NCBI GenBank assembly: GCA_025449115.1
Contig: JAHLKC010000015.1
Coordinates: 310,001 to 374,000 of the forward strand
Reading direction: 5' to 3'
Length of the DNA: 64,000 nucleotides
DNA from: Chytridium lagenaria
Lineage: Eukaryota > Chytridiomycota > Chytridiomycetes > Chytridiales > Chytridiaceae
The notes under the pieces were generated by a model. It had not been told where the DNA came from. It saw nothing but the letters and a program-made list of their open reading frames with translations, and made no database searches. Below, in pieces: positions 12,039 through 22,852 of this stretch (position 1 is the stretch's first letter; every line of letters starts with the position of its first letter). The position numbers and the translations under genes are program-made.

Positions 12039-15000
12039 ATGTCTAGTGACGGTAACTGGGTATGGACGGCGCTCTATACTTCCCAGCTTTACAGGTAATT
12101 CTATCCAGATCATCCAAAAGAAAAGTAAACCAACCAGATATCAACCATTGCAGGAACAAAAAAGTCAAGAGCTTCCAGGATGGTAAGGTCAAGTTCATTG
12201 CTGACCTGCACAAGGTACTTATCGTTTATCGCTGTATGTGCCTACCTGTTCCTAATCACTCATACGAATTCTTAAGGTGGTTTTGTTGGACGAGAAGGGA
12301 AATAGACTGGACTCACTCATGAGCAAGAATATCAGACCAGAGGCGCAAGAGGCCATCGAGTTTGATCGCTTCTACTGTGTACTAGATGCACCTGTAAGCG
12401 CCAATATTGTTGACGCCACCCCATCCGTCTCTGCCGGAACAACCTCAAGACCTAAGACTGTTAAGAAAGTCGGGCTTGTGCGTGTCCATAGGGAAAATGC
12501 TATGGGGAACTTGACGGACAGCTTCGATGATGATGAAATAACGACCTCGAAAAGACATGAAAAAATTACTCAGGTAGCTCCTGCCGCCGAGGAAGAGGAG
12601 AGGACGTTCCAGTATTTAGGGAAGCCTGCAGGCTCAAGGGGCAAGAAACGGGCGATGGCGGAAGGTACGTCAGCTTTACGACACAATTATTAAAATCGAG
12701 CGCAGATGATGAAGACGAACGCAATATTTCAACAAAGCATGTGTTTGGATTAAAGTCGAAGCATTACCCTCCGTTAACTCAAAAAAATTATGTGATGAAA
12801 AGAAAGGAAGCCGTGGATGACGCACGACCTAATCCCACAGACGGTACCTCTATTTATAGCATTAACTCACTCTTTTTAGGCAATTTCATGTCTGTGGAAG
12901 CTCCCATACTAAATCTTTCGACGAATATGGACATTGCTGCAGAGGATTCTGAGCCGCCTCGATTACAAGTACAGCGACGACCCCGCTTCAGACCCCCGCA
13001 ATGATCCAAAAAACTATCAATAATGACGACACATCTATGGAGACTGGGGTCAGAGATGCTGAGGGGTCGTCTGGTCATATTCGGGAGAAGGTTGACGTGG
13101 CAACTAAAATAGAACTCGCATCCCCTTATCCGAAAGTGCAAAAGAAACCTATGGTGAAGAGTGTCGTCATTACTTTTGACATACCCAGCCTTGAAGAGGT
13201 TCAATCGCGCGGGATGAGGTAAGATCGCCTGAACTATTTAAATAAGGAATGATCTCAAACTTTGCAGCTTTCCTTCTCGCTCAGTACCCATACAACAAAT
13301 CAAAAATGGACAAAACCGGAAGCTCAAAATTCCTCATCGTTTTGTAAAAATCCCACTCGCCTTTATTATTTACATCTAATTCAGGACTCGTTGGAGAAGT
13401 ACATTACCGCCTTCATAGCAGCCATCTACGAAAGCTTGCAGGCTCAAGTACATTTTTTTAAGGGATCATTTTTCTAATCACGTCAGATTTTCTCTGTAGC
13501 CGCCCAGATCTACACCATGTGCGCTTCAGAGCCGAAACATAATCTTATGGATAAGTTGCGGCGAAGGGGAATTGCAATATATGAGGCCACATTAGTGAAA
13601 CCGAAGGGTTTTGGGAATTTCGGAGCGTCGGAAGGAGGCTCATATCTTTGTTTAAATCAGAATGACCGCAAAGCATTGTTTTTAAAAGGTTAGGATTCTC
13701 TGGATATTCGTCTTTTTAATTTGCTAAGACGACCTTTGGGTTGTTTCCAAGAATATGCAATTTCAAAAGGTATTCTTTTGCAAAAGCGTGTTTTACGGGA
13801 TATCGAGTAACAGATCGTTAGAGGTTTCTTGCCTATACTCGAATAAATCTGAGCTTTATAGGTTCGACCTTTATCTCGAAAGGATGCAACTGTCTTAGCA
13901 GAACATTTTACTGGGATCACTTCCGCAGATGTTTTTGCTCTTAAGGTGACGAACGCGATGAGCGAGTTGCTTGCAGAGAACACAATGGAATGTCTGCTAG
14001 AGGATGCACCGCTGGCGCCATACATTATTGAAGGCATAAATCGAAAATCGGAAAGTGCGGTCGATGAGTTGTTGTTTGAGCATTTAGATGTGATCGCGAG
14101 CGAGGCGTTGAAGGAGTTTGCGTTAAACGCGGATCAGGCACGGGTGGTGCTTGATTTTATTGAGTCGCTAAAAGGCAAAACATTTCCTATCACTCTGGTA
14201 CATGGGGTATGAAGATAATTAAAGACTTTCGATATTTATCTCGCGATAGGTTTTTGGATCTGGAAAGAGTTTTCTTGTTTGCGTTCTAGTAGTGATATTA
14301 AGTAGAGTTAAGGCTCGAGTTGATTCGTGTCCTGAAGATTTTCGAATTATTATTTCATCAAACACAAACGGTACGTATGATCTCCAACCCTTCGCTTTAT
14401 TAACAATGAGCTCTCTAGTTGCCGTCGATCGAATATTGCAGGTATCAATGACTCAGTTCGACCTTCCTTCTAATAAACAATCAGGGGCTTCTCGAGCTTG
14501 GCTTTCAAGATTTTGTCCGAGTCGGGAATGTCAAGAAGATAGCAAAATCGATACTCCCCTACACTGCCCAACAGAAGCGTAACGATTCAGAAGGTATTTA
14601 AATTAGGTTGGATGAATTCTAACTCTTGCAAGAGTTGAAAGAACTTCAGAGCCTTTTAGATGATAGAGATCTCGCACCATTTGAACGCGAAGGTGAGCGT
14701 GTGGGACCATGCGTTACTGATTATGTATGTAGCTGTGTCCGAAGCTATACGGAAATTTAAATGTGCGTTTCCGAAATGTCATGTTTGCCCTCTGACCCTG
14801 AAATAGCCAATGATAATAAGCAGCTCGTCTTCACAGCGTTTGTCATCGGTGAGTGGTGCTTTCGTAGAATAGCATCTGTAACATTCCAAGGCGTCACATG
14901 TCTCTCAACTCCCTCCGATACCCTCGAAAACATCGAAGCGAGTATTCTTATTCTGGACGAATGCAGTCAAGTAAGGATATTCAGAACAAAAATTTGACTT

Positions 15001-16539
15001 ACTGGTATATATATATACAGATTACCGAACCCATCTCCCTCTTGCCCATCTGCAAATTCAAAAGCAAATTCGCCCTCTTGATCGGCGATCCCAAGCAACT
15101 CGCACCAACCCTCCCCACCGACTCCTCCAACCCTGTGTTCGCTCTCGAACGCACCCTTTTTGAGCGTCTCGCGTACATTGGTCTGAAACCTATCCTCCTT
15201 CGTACCCAATATCGGTGTCACCCGAAGATTGGTACACTTGCTAGTGAGCTCTACTACGAAAAGCGGTTGACGAACGGGAAAACCAGTGACGAACTTGCAT
15301 GTGTTGTAGAAGATGTTGCGCAATTGTGTTTTTAGATGTGGAGGATGGGAAGGAGAGTGCAGAGGGTGGAGGCGGGAGTTTGTGTAATCGAGAGGAGGCG
15401 GATGTCATAGCGGGGGTTGTAGGGTACCTTTTAGACCAAGAGGTGCCAGTGCAGGATATTGGAATTATAACGTTTTGTATGTACTTTGATTTTCTGGGTT
15501 ACTTATAATCTTAGTTAGGAGACAGTGTGAGGTTTTAACGGAATGCTTGATGGTAAGGCATCAAATTAAAGGGATTCAAGTAAGTTTCAAGATGGTTGGG
15601 TGCTATATTAAGGGGTTTAATAGATAAGTACTGTGGATGCGTTTCAGGGGGCCGAAAAGTCTGTCGTTATCTTGAGCACTACAAAGACAAATGGTGCGAG
15701 TTTTATTAGCGACCCGCGAAGATTAAATGTTGCAATCACAAGAGCACGAAGGTTTGGTTTTTGGTTGTCTACAATATCAACTTTTTTTTTCAGACATCTC
15801 ATCATCGCTGGCAACAAGAGGAATCTCGTTAAACATTCCACATGGAGACGCATCATTGAACGGTTTGCAGGTACATCTCCGTCAATCCAAAAGTTGTTCA
15901 TAAGACATTGTAGACTGCAAAAGCCCACTGTTTTCTATGAGCCAGAAAAGGCGACCACAACGAAGTGCAATCATTCAACACTCTTCAACTCCACAATTTC
16001 AGGCGCACGGCTTGATTAATGCACTGGAAGAGTTTGACGATGAGGAAGAGTTTCCACCTCAGATGGATCTGACGAATGGTGGGACTGATTGGAATGAGAT
16101 GTATTCGGAAACACCGTTTTGCGAGGCGTTGGATGCGCCCATAGATGTAGACAGGCAGGAGGTGGTGACCGAGTCGAAGGGAGAGAATCGGTACTCGTTT
16201 AAAGGTTTGAGCTCGTTGTCGAAGAGACACGAGAAACCGATCGATGATTCTGAGCCGGAGGCTGTCAAGGACTTTCTGGATATGGAAGAGGAAGGGGAGA
16301 CCGATGATGCTGAGGACGAAAGTAACGTTCAAAAGGAGGCGGCAGACTATCCTCCTGAAGAAGAGTTTGAAGAAGAGGCTGCAGAAGGACAGGCAAGTGA
16401 ACAGACAGAACAAGAAAAGCCAAGGGAGAAGTCTGAGTGGGATTTTTTTCACAGAAGACACAGACTCAATGTTGTTCGATTAATGCAAATGAAAAAAAAC
16501 ACACACGCACATACAATTCAAAAACGTCAAAAGAAATAA
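12039..16539 (+). CDS. ZGRF1: ZGRF1-type superfamily 1 DNA helicase
   Basis: Predicted 5'-3' helicase of the Upf1-like SF1B group. ZGRF1 relatives act in homologous recombination and crosslink repair in the nucleus. The start is ATG 12039: exon 1 (to 12094) joins 12154 and 12277 to give the ZGRF1 N-terminal domain (ALYTSQLYRNKKVKSFQDGK, then VVLLDEKGNRLDSL). A low-complexity middle follows (12400-13900, several exons). The helicase core is 14080-15860: motif I HGVFGSGKS across an intron, motif II ILDECSQ, motif III GDPKQLAPT, then QYRCHP, VDAFQGAEKSVVILS and NVAITRARRHLII. A long acidic tail (16020-16440, many D/E) follows the core. Frameshifts occur near 15310 and in the middle region. It ends ~50 bp from the end of the convergent OBI1-like gene. 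The GRF zinc finger is not obvious. Confidence 0.85.
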
Positions 16540-16588
16540 AATGAGAACGCGACATCGCATTAACCTCCGCTAAAGAAACCTCACTTTT

Positions 16589-17445
16589 TTAGCTCCCCAC
16601 ATCTTCCAACACTTTTGCCTGTAACTCCTCAATATACTCATCACTCTTCCTCAACGCCGCCTGTAGCCCTCATTTTCCTTCTCCAACTCCTTCAACCTCA
16701 TCTTCAGCACCTCCATCCCTGTTTTCGTGGGTGACGGTTGCTGATATCCTGTATGCATTTGAAGACGCGCGAGCAGTCGGTTCTCCTCCTGAATCCTGAA
16801 TAGGGTTTCTCGGAGGACGGCGTTTTCATGACGGAGATCTTTAACCTTGCGTTTGACGGAATCGGGGTTTTTTTGGAGTCGTCTGGGTCGGTAGAGGTGG
16901 TGCGTTTGCGCTTTTGAGGGGAATCGGTGAAGGGGTTGTTGTCAATATCGGTAAATGGTTTTTGTAAAGGCTCGGCGATACGTGGTGTGTTCTATTTGAA
17001 GGGGTTAATAATGGCTTAAGGGAGACATAGGGTTAAGGTCTACATTATTAGTCTGCATCTTATTCTCCAGTTCGTTGAAAAGGAGGTCCATCCGCGTCCT
17101 TAAGAGATTCAGCCTGTTATCCTCAACCGATGCTGGAACAACATCATCGTCACTCAGCCTACCCCCAATAAGAGGAAGACAAGGGTTTTCCATAGTTATG
17201 GAACCGACATGTCGGGCATTCCGCTTTCCGTTTAATCCACTCTTCTATGCATGCTCGCACCTTCAAATGTCAGATAGATCCTTAAGGGTACTCAACAGAA
17301 CATGTAGATTACGACAAACGACAGGACTCCGTACACGACCTAGGCAGATGGCGCAGGAGATGGGGAGGGTGAGTGAAGTTTGAAGCTGCTGGGAGTTGGG
17401 GGGTGGGTCCTGAGGTCTGGACTTTGATGGTGTTGATAAGCTCAT
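16589..17445 (-). CDS. OBI1: OBI1/RNF219-type RING E3 ubiquitin ligase
   Basis: In animals OBI1 (RNF219) ubiquitylates the origin recognition complex and promotes origin firing. The proposed start is the ATG at 17445 (MSLSTPSKSRPQDPPP). The N-terminus carries a C3HC4 RING: LTLPISCAICLGRVRSPVVC, N-L-H, then ACIEEWIKRKAECPTCR. Next is a block characteristic of the OBI1 family, PITMENPCLPLIGG (with breaks), then TRMDLLFNELENK. A basic linker (QKRKRTTSTD) and a C-terminal coiled coil follow (VKRKVKDLRHENAVLRE to EYIEELQAKVLEDVGS), ending at 16589. At least four one-base homopolymer losses are needed (near 17180, 16868, 16665 and around the RING), and an intron may fall at ~17300. It is shorter than the animal protein. 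The assignment rests on the RING plus the following ENPC..IIGG-like motif. Confidence 0.72.
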
Positions 17446-17473
17446 TTTAGACAAGTCGACGTCCAATTTCAAC

Positions 17474-18410
17474 TTGGTTGACCTCAACTTTGGGCGGCGG
17501 GTCGTCAGCTTGGCGGTCGCTGTTAATAACGAGAGTCTCTTGCTGTCTGAACTGGCTTCTGAGATTGAGGTTGATGATCGGCCTGATTCGTGCGGGTACG
17601 GTGTTAATGGAATCCTTGCACACTTAGTGAAGGATGAAGTTTTTAAAGAAACTTCCATCAAGAGCGAAGAGGAAGAGCAAGAAGACGATGGAGTTGGGAA
17701 TACTGGAAGTCATAGAAATGAGTTAGCCTTTACCAGGCCTTGCCAACTAAAATTAGATACGAGTTTGGGCTACTTTCCTATTGAGCCTGTACCGGAGATT
17801 AAGGCTTGCACGAGAGCGAGGGCAAGAATGCAATTTATGGTTGGTATGGATTTCCAAATTAGCAGTTATTAGATGCTTTTGATATATCGGAAACGCTGTG
17901 GGATTTGAATAGTTATTTAGAAACTTGGATGAAAAATATGGGAAGTCCAAAAGACGTGTGCGAGCCTTCTTTTTTTGTTTTGTTGATATTAAAAAGACTT
18001 TGGAGGATGATGGAGTATGTTGTGGAAATCGCCTTCTAGAAGAATTTGCGAGGCGGCTTTTATTAATGAACCAAAGTATTCATGCTGACGTTAAGTACTA
18101 TTTATTCAGGATATCACTGTGATTTTTTTTCTTTCTTTAATCGCAAGAGCGATTAACTTTGAGAGGCTTTTCTGTGATTTCTTTTCTTTGTTTAATCTCT
18201 TTTAGTGGATCGTTAATAAGAATTAACGCGCTACATACTATTTGAAAAGGTATCCCATTAAGCAGTTCACAGTCGTTAGAACTTTGCACTTCGACAGAAG
18301 AGAGTCTGGATCTAAAGCGGATAAATGAGTCGCTTGCCCGAGATGTTCAGAGGGCGGAAGATATTTTGGAAATTGCGACAGGACCAACTAAAGACCTTGA
18401 ACTGGTCTAA
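17474..18410 (+). CDS. Hypothetical protein, divergent to OBI1-like gene
   Basis: Not recognised. A plus-strand frame reads VDLNFGRRVVSLAVAVNN, an acidic stretch EEEEQEDDG (~17670), then GYFPIEPVPEIKACTRARAR. It continues after a possible tiny intron (~17843-17865) as QLLDAFDISETLWDLNSYLE and LKRLWRMME, then EEFARRLLLMNQSIHADVK. The last exon reads SLDLKRINESLARDVQRAED and stops at 18408-18410. The composition suggests a soluble, mostly helical protein. No ATG is seen in frame near 17474; the frame is open from ~17412, which overlaps the antisense OBI1 5' end, so a first exon or a frameshift is missing from the model. Two joins would need introns of only 23-25 nt, or else they are indels. Confidence 0.4.
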
Positions 18411-19325
18411 TGGAAAGATATAAAGTGGGAAGAGTCTCGCGCAAACCGACATTGGGTCATCTCTAGTAATTTCTTTACAATGAAATAGGACGTTATCATT
18501 GTTAGGACTTTATAAGACGATCTTAACCGGTCGTGGTCAGTCAAGTATTCGGCTGCTCACGTAAAGGTCATTCTCAAATGATCCATGGCAACTGCAAGCG
18601 ATAACTCGTTTACTCGCAGCAAGAGTTAAGGAGGGACTGCTGCGGACGCGATGCTGACGTGCTCCTGAACTTGTCAACAGATCAAGCAGCTTAGCTGGTT
18701 TGCGGGTGACGTATCTTCTGCATGGTCTCTTTGGAATATGAAGATTTGCCCTGCGCCGTAAGGGCGGCATCTTCAAGGGGTAGATTCGTAGCGAGCGAGG
18801 GTAAGAAGAGGATAATCGGCTACACCATATTTAATACATAAACTTTGGTTGACTTTACACTTTGCGCCTTTTCTGTTCCCTCTTTTTTCAACGCCTAAAG
18901 CACCCTGTGCATCCTCCTTTCCCCCCCAACTCTCTCAATCTCTGTCTTAGTTGCCAGCCTCGTCGTCATGCGCGACGAGACGTCTGGTGGAGGGGAGGAG
19001 AGTTGGACTCCGCCGGTCATTCAGCTACTTGGATTGAGTGACAATTTTCTCGGATTGAACCACAAAAAAGTCAAGTGCTGCGGCTGCCAAAACAACTTCT
19101 GACTCCAACTGCTTGCCATTCCATCCATCCATCCATAAAATTCCGCATACCGTCAACCACCGCAAAGGACAACAGGGCGTCGTATCGATCGAGTAGCCGC
19201 TTAATCCGCGCTTACATCAACGCCATCAAAACTCACATCTCGAACACCCAGCCCTGTTTCCCTTTTCAAGTTGTAAGGTCTAAAGGAAAGGGAAGAGCGG
19301 GCAAAGAACGGACCGATAAGAGAAA
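18411..19325. other. Intergenic, presumed 5' region of the LDB-like gene
   Basis: No convincing coding sequence. The last ~450 bp are C/T-rich, with mixed short frames of low-complexity composition, typical of a fungal promoter or leader. No tRNA-like cloverleaf or mobile-element terminus was recognised. Confidence 0.4.
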
Positions 19326-21831
19326 ATGTTCTCCCATCAACATCCAACAATACCCATGCTCCATCAACCAATGCAACTGCTACCCCAGGGTATCCAACCC
19401 GCCCAGCTTCAATGGCATCTCCAACGCTGCCTACATGATCACCGACGAGCCTCCCTCACCGGCGACATTGTCACCATCGAAAACACCCGCAAGCAGGCTG
19501 TCCTCCTCCGTTCTATCCTCTCCCGTCTCGGCGAATCCCCCCACCAAACACCCACCATGCGAACCCAAGACCCCACCTACACCATGCTTCCGCCCCCCCC
19601 ACACTCGGACCTCCACCCAGGGACACTCCCGGAATCCATGGCGGATGCAGCAGTGCTGACCACATCGATTTCAGCAAACTCATTTTTCCAGGACGGGAAT
19701 TCGAGGTTGTATCCTAATCATGGACAACACACGTCATCGTTGGCGGACGCCACCGCTGGGCAGGTTTTAGCGGCGGCAGCCGAAAAACCGAATCATGGAC
19801 AAGGTGATTATTGTGCGCAGCTGGTGCATGGAGAGATGGCGAATGGGGGCGTACCTCCTCCTCCTCCTCCTGTGGTGCAAACGAAGAGACGGGATAGCAC
19901 GACGAGTCTTTCTGCTTCGATACATTCGAAAGAGGATTTGATGAATAGGACGAATGTTGTGGAGGATAAGCAACGGTAAGGGAGATCCTTTTAAGTTTTT
20001 ACATTCTTTCAAATGTTAATCTGAAAGCTCTCGTGGATTGCGTACTTATTTGGTTTTTTCTGGGAAATATAGATATCATTCCGCAATTTCACGGCTTCAC
20101 TCTTTTCTCGAATTCATGTCACCAACATCAGATGCAAGTATTTCCTGACACTATCATCTACACCAACATATCGTTGCCGTCTCTTTTTCAGATGGACCTA
20201 ACTCTTTTATCGTTAACAGAAATGGTTGAACCTCGACTACTGGAGATCCTTTGCAAGCGAATTTTTTTCTGTCGAAGGCTTCATGACATTCAAGCTCTTT
20301 GCAGCATCAAGAGAACAAAAACGATTTGGTGCGTCTCCTCGTAATATTCACAGACATTAATGACTTAACCAAAATATGCAGACCTCCCAAGATCCATCAT
20401 CCCCCGCCACTTCCTCATCCTCTACGACTGCGGCATCACAAAAATAGAAATGTGTCTCAACAGACTAAAAGAAGTCTCTATTTCCCCCGGAATCGGTCTC
20501 GACGGCGAAAAAGTCACTCTCATCCACCACTTCTCCAACGGCACAAAGGTACCCCGGTACCGTGTTACCGCTTTATTAATTTGAAAAAACAGGTTATCAG
20601 CGAAGGCACCCTTACGATCCGTTTCACCGACACCTTTAAGCTCGATCTCTTTGAATACGTCTCCGAAACATTTTCTGAGCTTCTCCCTCGTGACACGTTA
20701 GTGCATTTCATTCAACGTACACCGACGTTGGTGAATGCGTTCAAGCAAAGCATGATGGCGAGCATGCAGGCGAAGTTGAATGATATTTATGGAGGAACGA
20801 CGGGGATTATGGGGTTGGAAGGTGTTTTGGATGAGAAGAGTTTTGAGGGATTTAAGACGTGTTTCGGACAAAGCGTTGTCGGGGATTCAGTAGTGAATCA
20901 TTTTGGGGTGCCAGTGAGGACGATGAGGTGTTTTGAGGTGAGCAATATCCGTGTATACCGTTTGTTTCCATTCTCTTTTGTTCTGTCTTTTCCTTGCATT
21001 TCCCTACTATTTCTCTTTGCTTTTTGGTTTGGTTGTTTTGCTCTGGTGTTTTCCGAAATCTTCTCTGCTTGCTAATTTTTATATGCTGACACATAACCCC
21101 TCCATCTTCTAGATAACAGAAATGGTCGGTCTAATGCAAGATCTCATCGGCCGCAGTCTCGAATCCCAGAAAGGCCCTTTAGGTACTTAACAACCCCCAC
21201 AAAAAAAACAAAAATTAAAAAGAAAACCAATCAAAAAAAAAAAGCTAACCCCATTCTTCTTTAGACGTTGTCCGCGAATACAAACTCGCCTTTGGACGAT
21301 TTTCTCCTCCGTCCTACGCCCTCCCTCCCTCCACTCGATTACATTAAAACCGAAGGTGAAGGTACATTCCAAACATCCCCCCCGCGTTTCCTTTTTGTAA
21401 TATTTTGACACGTTTGTTTGTAAGGCGACATTAAACCCGCCTCCGTGGATCCACCCGTGAAACCTGTTACCAAGAAACGCGGGGCAACGACGGGGACGAC
21501 GAGGAATCGGAAGAAAAGGGTTGCAGCGGAGAGGGGGACGCCGGAACCTGCTGTGCCATTGACAAAGAGTGGGAGAAAGTCGAGAGCCAAAGGTGCAAAA
21601 GCGGGTATGTTGCGTGGTTTTTCTTTCCTCCCTACCCCCCCCACCGTTTTGTCTTGTATTGACTTTTTTATGGGGGAATCGTAGCGGCGGCGGCAGCGGC
21701 AGCGGCAGCAGGTGTGTAGATAGTCTTTTTTTTTTTTTTTGAAATACCTTGTAGGTTAAATGACTGATTAAGGAGATCCCCACTTTCTTTCTACAGCGCT
21801 TTTAGAGACTGCGACGGCGGCTGATGCGTGA
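19326..21831 (+). CDS. LIM-domain-binding (LDB/SEUSS/Adn-like) transcriptional adaptor
   Basis: Nuclear adaptor family that dimerises and bridges DNA-bound factors. The start is an ATG at ~19326, opening a Gln/Pro-rich N-terminus (HQPMQLLPQGIQPAQLQWHL). The exon ends at ~19976 and is followed by YHSAISRLHSFLEFMSPTSD. The LDB-type dimerisation core follows: IPRHFLILYDCGITKIEM (~20398), VTLIHHFSNGTK (20515), then TIRFTDTFKLDLFEYVSETF (20620). Next come QRTPTLVNAFKQSMMASMQA and ITEMVGLMQDLIGRS (21115). The C-terminus has a basic Lys/Arg-rich stretch (KKRGATTGTTRNRKKR, ~21460), probably a nuclear localisation signal, then poly-Ala, ending at TGA 21829-21831. Around 20190-20400 the frame changes more than once, so exon ends there are uncertain. 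The family call rests on the FLILYD..I and HHFSNGT..I.GTL.I.F pattern. Confidence 0.75.
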
Positions 21832-22852
21832 AAGAGCCATGTTCCTGTTTTCTATTTATTAAAAACAAAGAGAAAAGAAACAACGTTCCTGGCTCTTTCA
21901 AGAGGCCTATTTCCGACGCGTTTCCAATATGATGCAACCGAAAAAAAATTAGAAGGAATTAGAGACGCTCCGGGGGGGTTTCTGTTTTTTGTTTTCTTTT
22001 TTGTTAATTGTTTATTATGATTGCTTGTGTGTGTAGAAGGTGGCTGGTGGAAGTAGGATGTTTTAGATTTTTTGTTATATTTAAATGGGAAGCGTTTTTT
22101 TTTCTTGTTATTTTATTTTTTAAATGTCCCTTTCATATCTGTGTGTTTTTTTTTTCTCGCGTGTTGCCCCTCAAAAGTGTCAGTGTTGTTTATAAATTTG
22201 GCATATGGGAAAGGATCATTTGGGCTCAAAAATATCGTAGTTACCGATTTCCTTGTGTAGGAAGGAAGGGGGTGGGTTCACGTCAAAGAACATTTTGTAA
22301 ACCACGTCACGAGAAACGGGAGGTGGGGTGAGTGAGGGACGAGGGACGATCATTTGAAAGTACACAAGCTTGACCACCCAAATTCATCACGGACGTCTAC
22401 TGTTTTATGTAGCATACAACTTTATAACGAATGATAATGAAGAGGATGTGGTAGGGGGATGTAGACGTTCCGTCACCCAAAAGAAAACGCTCACATAAAA
22501 TAAGGCATGTATTGTTTTTTGTTTTTGTGACTCAGAAAACAAGGGAGAGAGAGATAGATGAAGAGAAACCGTTAAAAAGGAAAGGACTGTAGGGAAGGGA
22601 AAAAAAAATTAAAAATATCGTTGTCGTGGTTTCAAAAGAGGGCACACGAGTGAAGATATGACATAAAGAGGGAACCAAAAAACAACGAAAACGAAAGAGA
22701 TAATCATTCCACATCGGTGAAGATTATTTTAAAAAAGTAATGGAGCGGGCAACTCCTTCACCACCACCCTCCCTCTAAAAAAACCCGGCTGCTCCCTCTT
22801 CCCAAAATCAACCATCACACACCCTTCCCCTCGACGCCTTCACATCCCCTCT
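21832..22852. other. Convergent intergenic region, T-rich
   Basis: About 1 kb between the LDB-like and GMP synthase stops. It is full of A and T homopolymers and has no supported gene. It probably holds both 3' UTRs. Confidence 0.5.
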
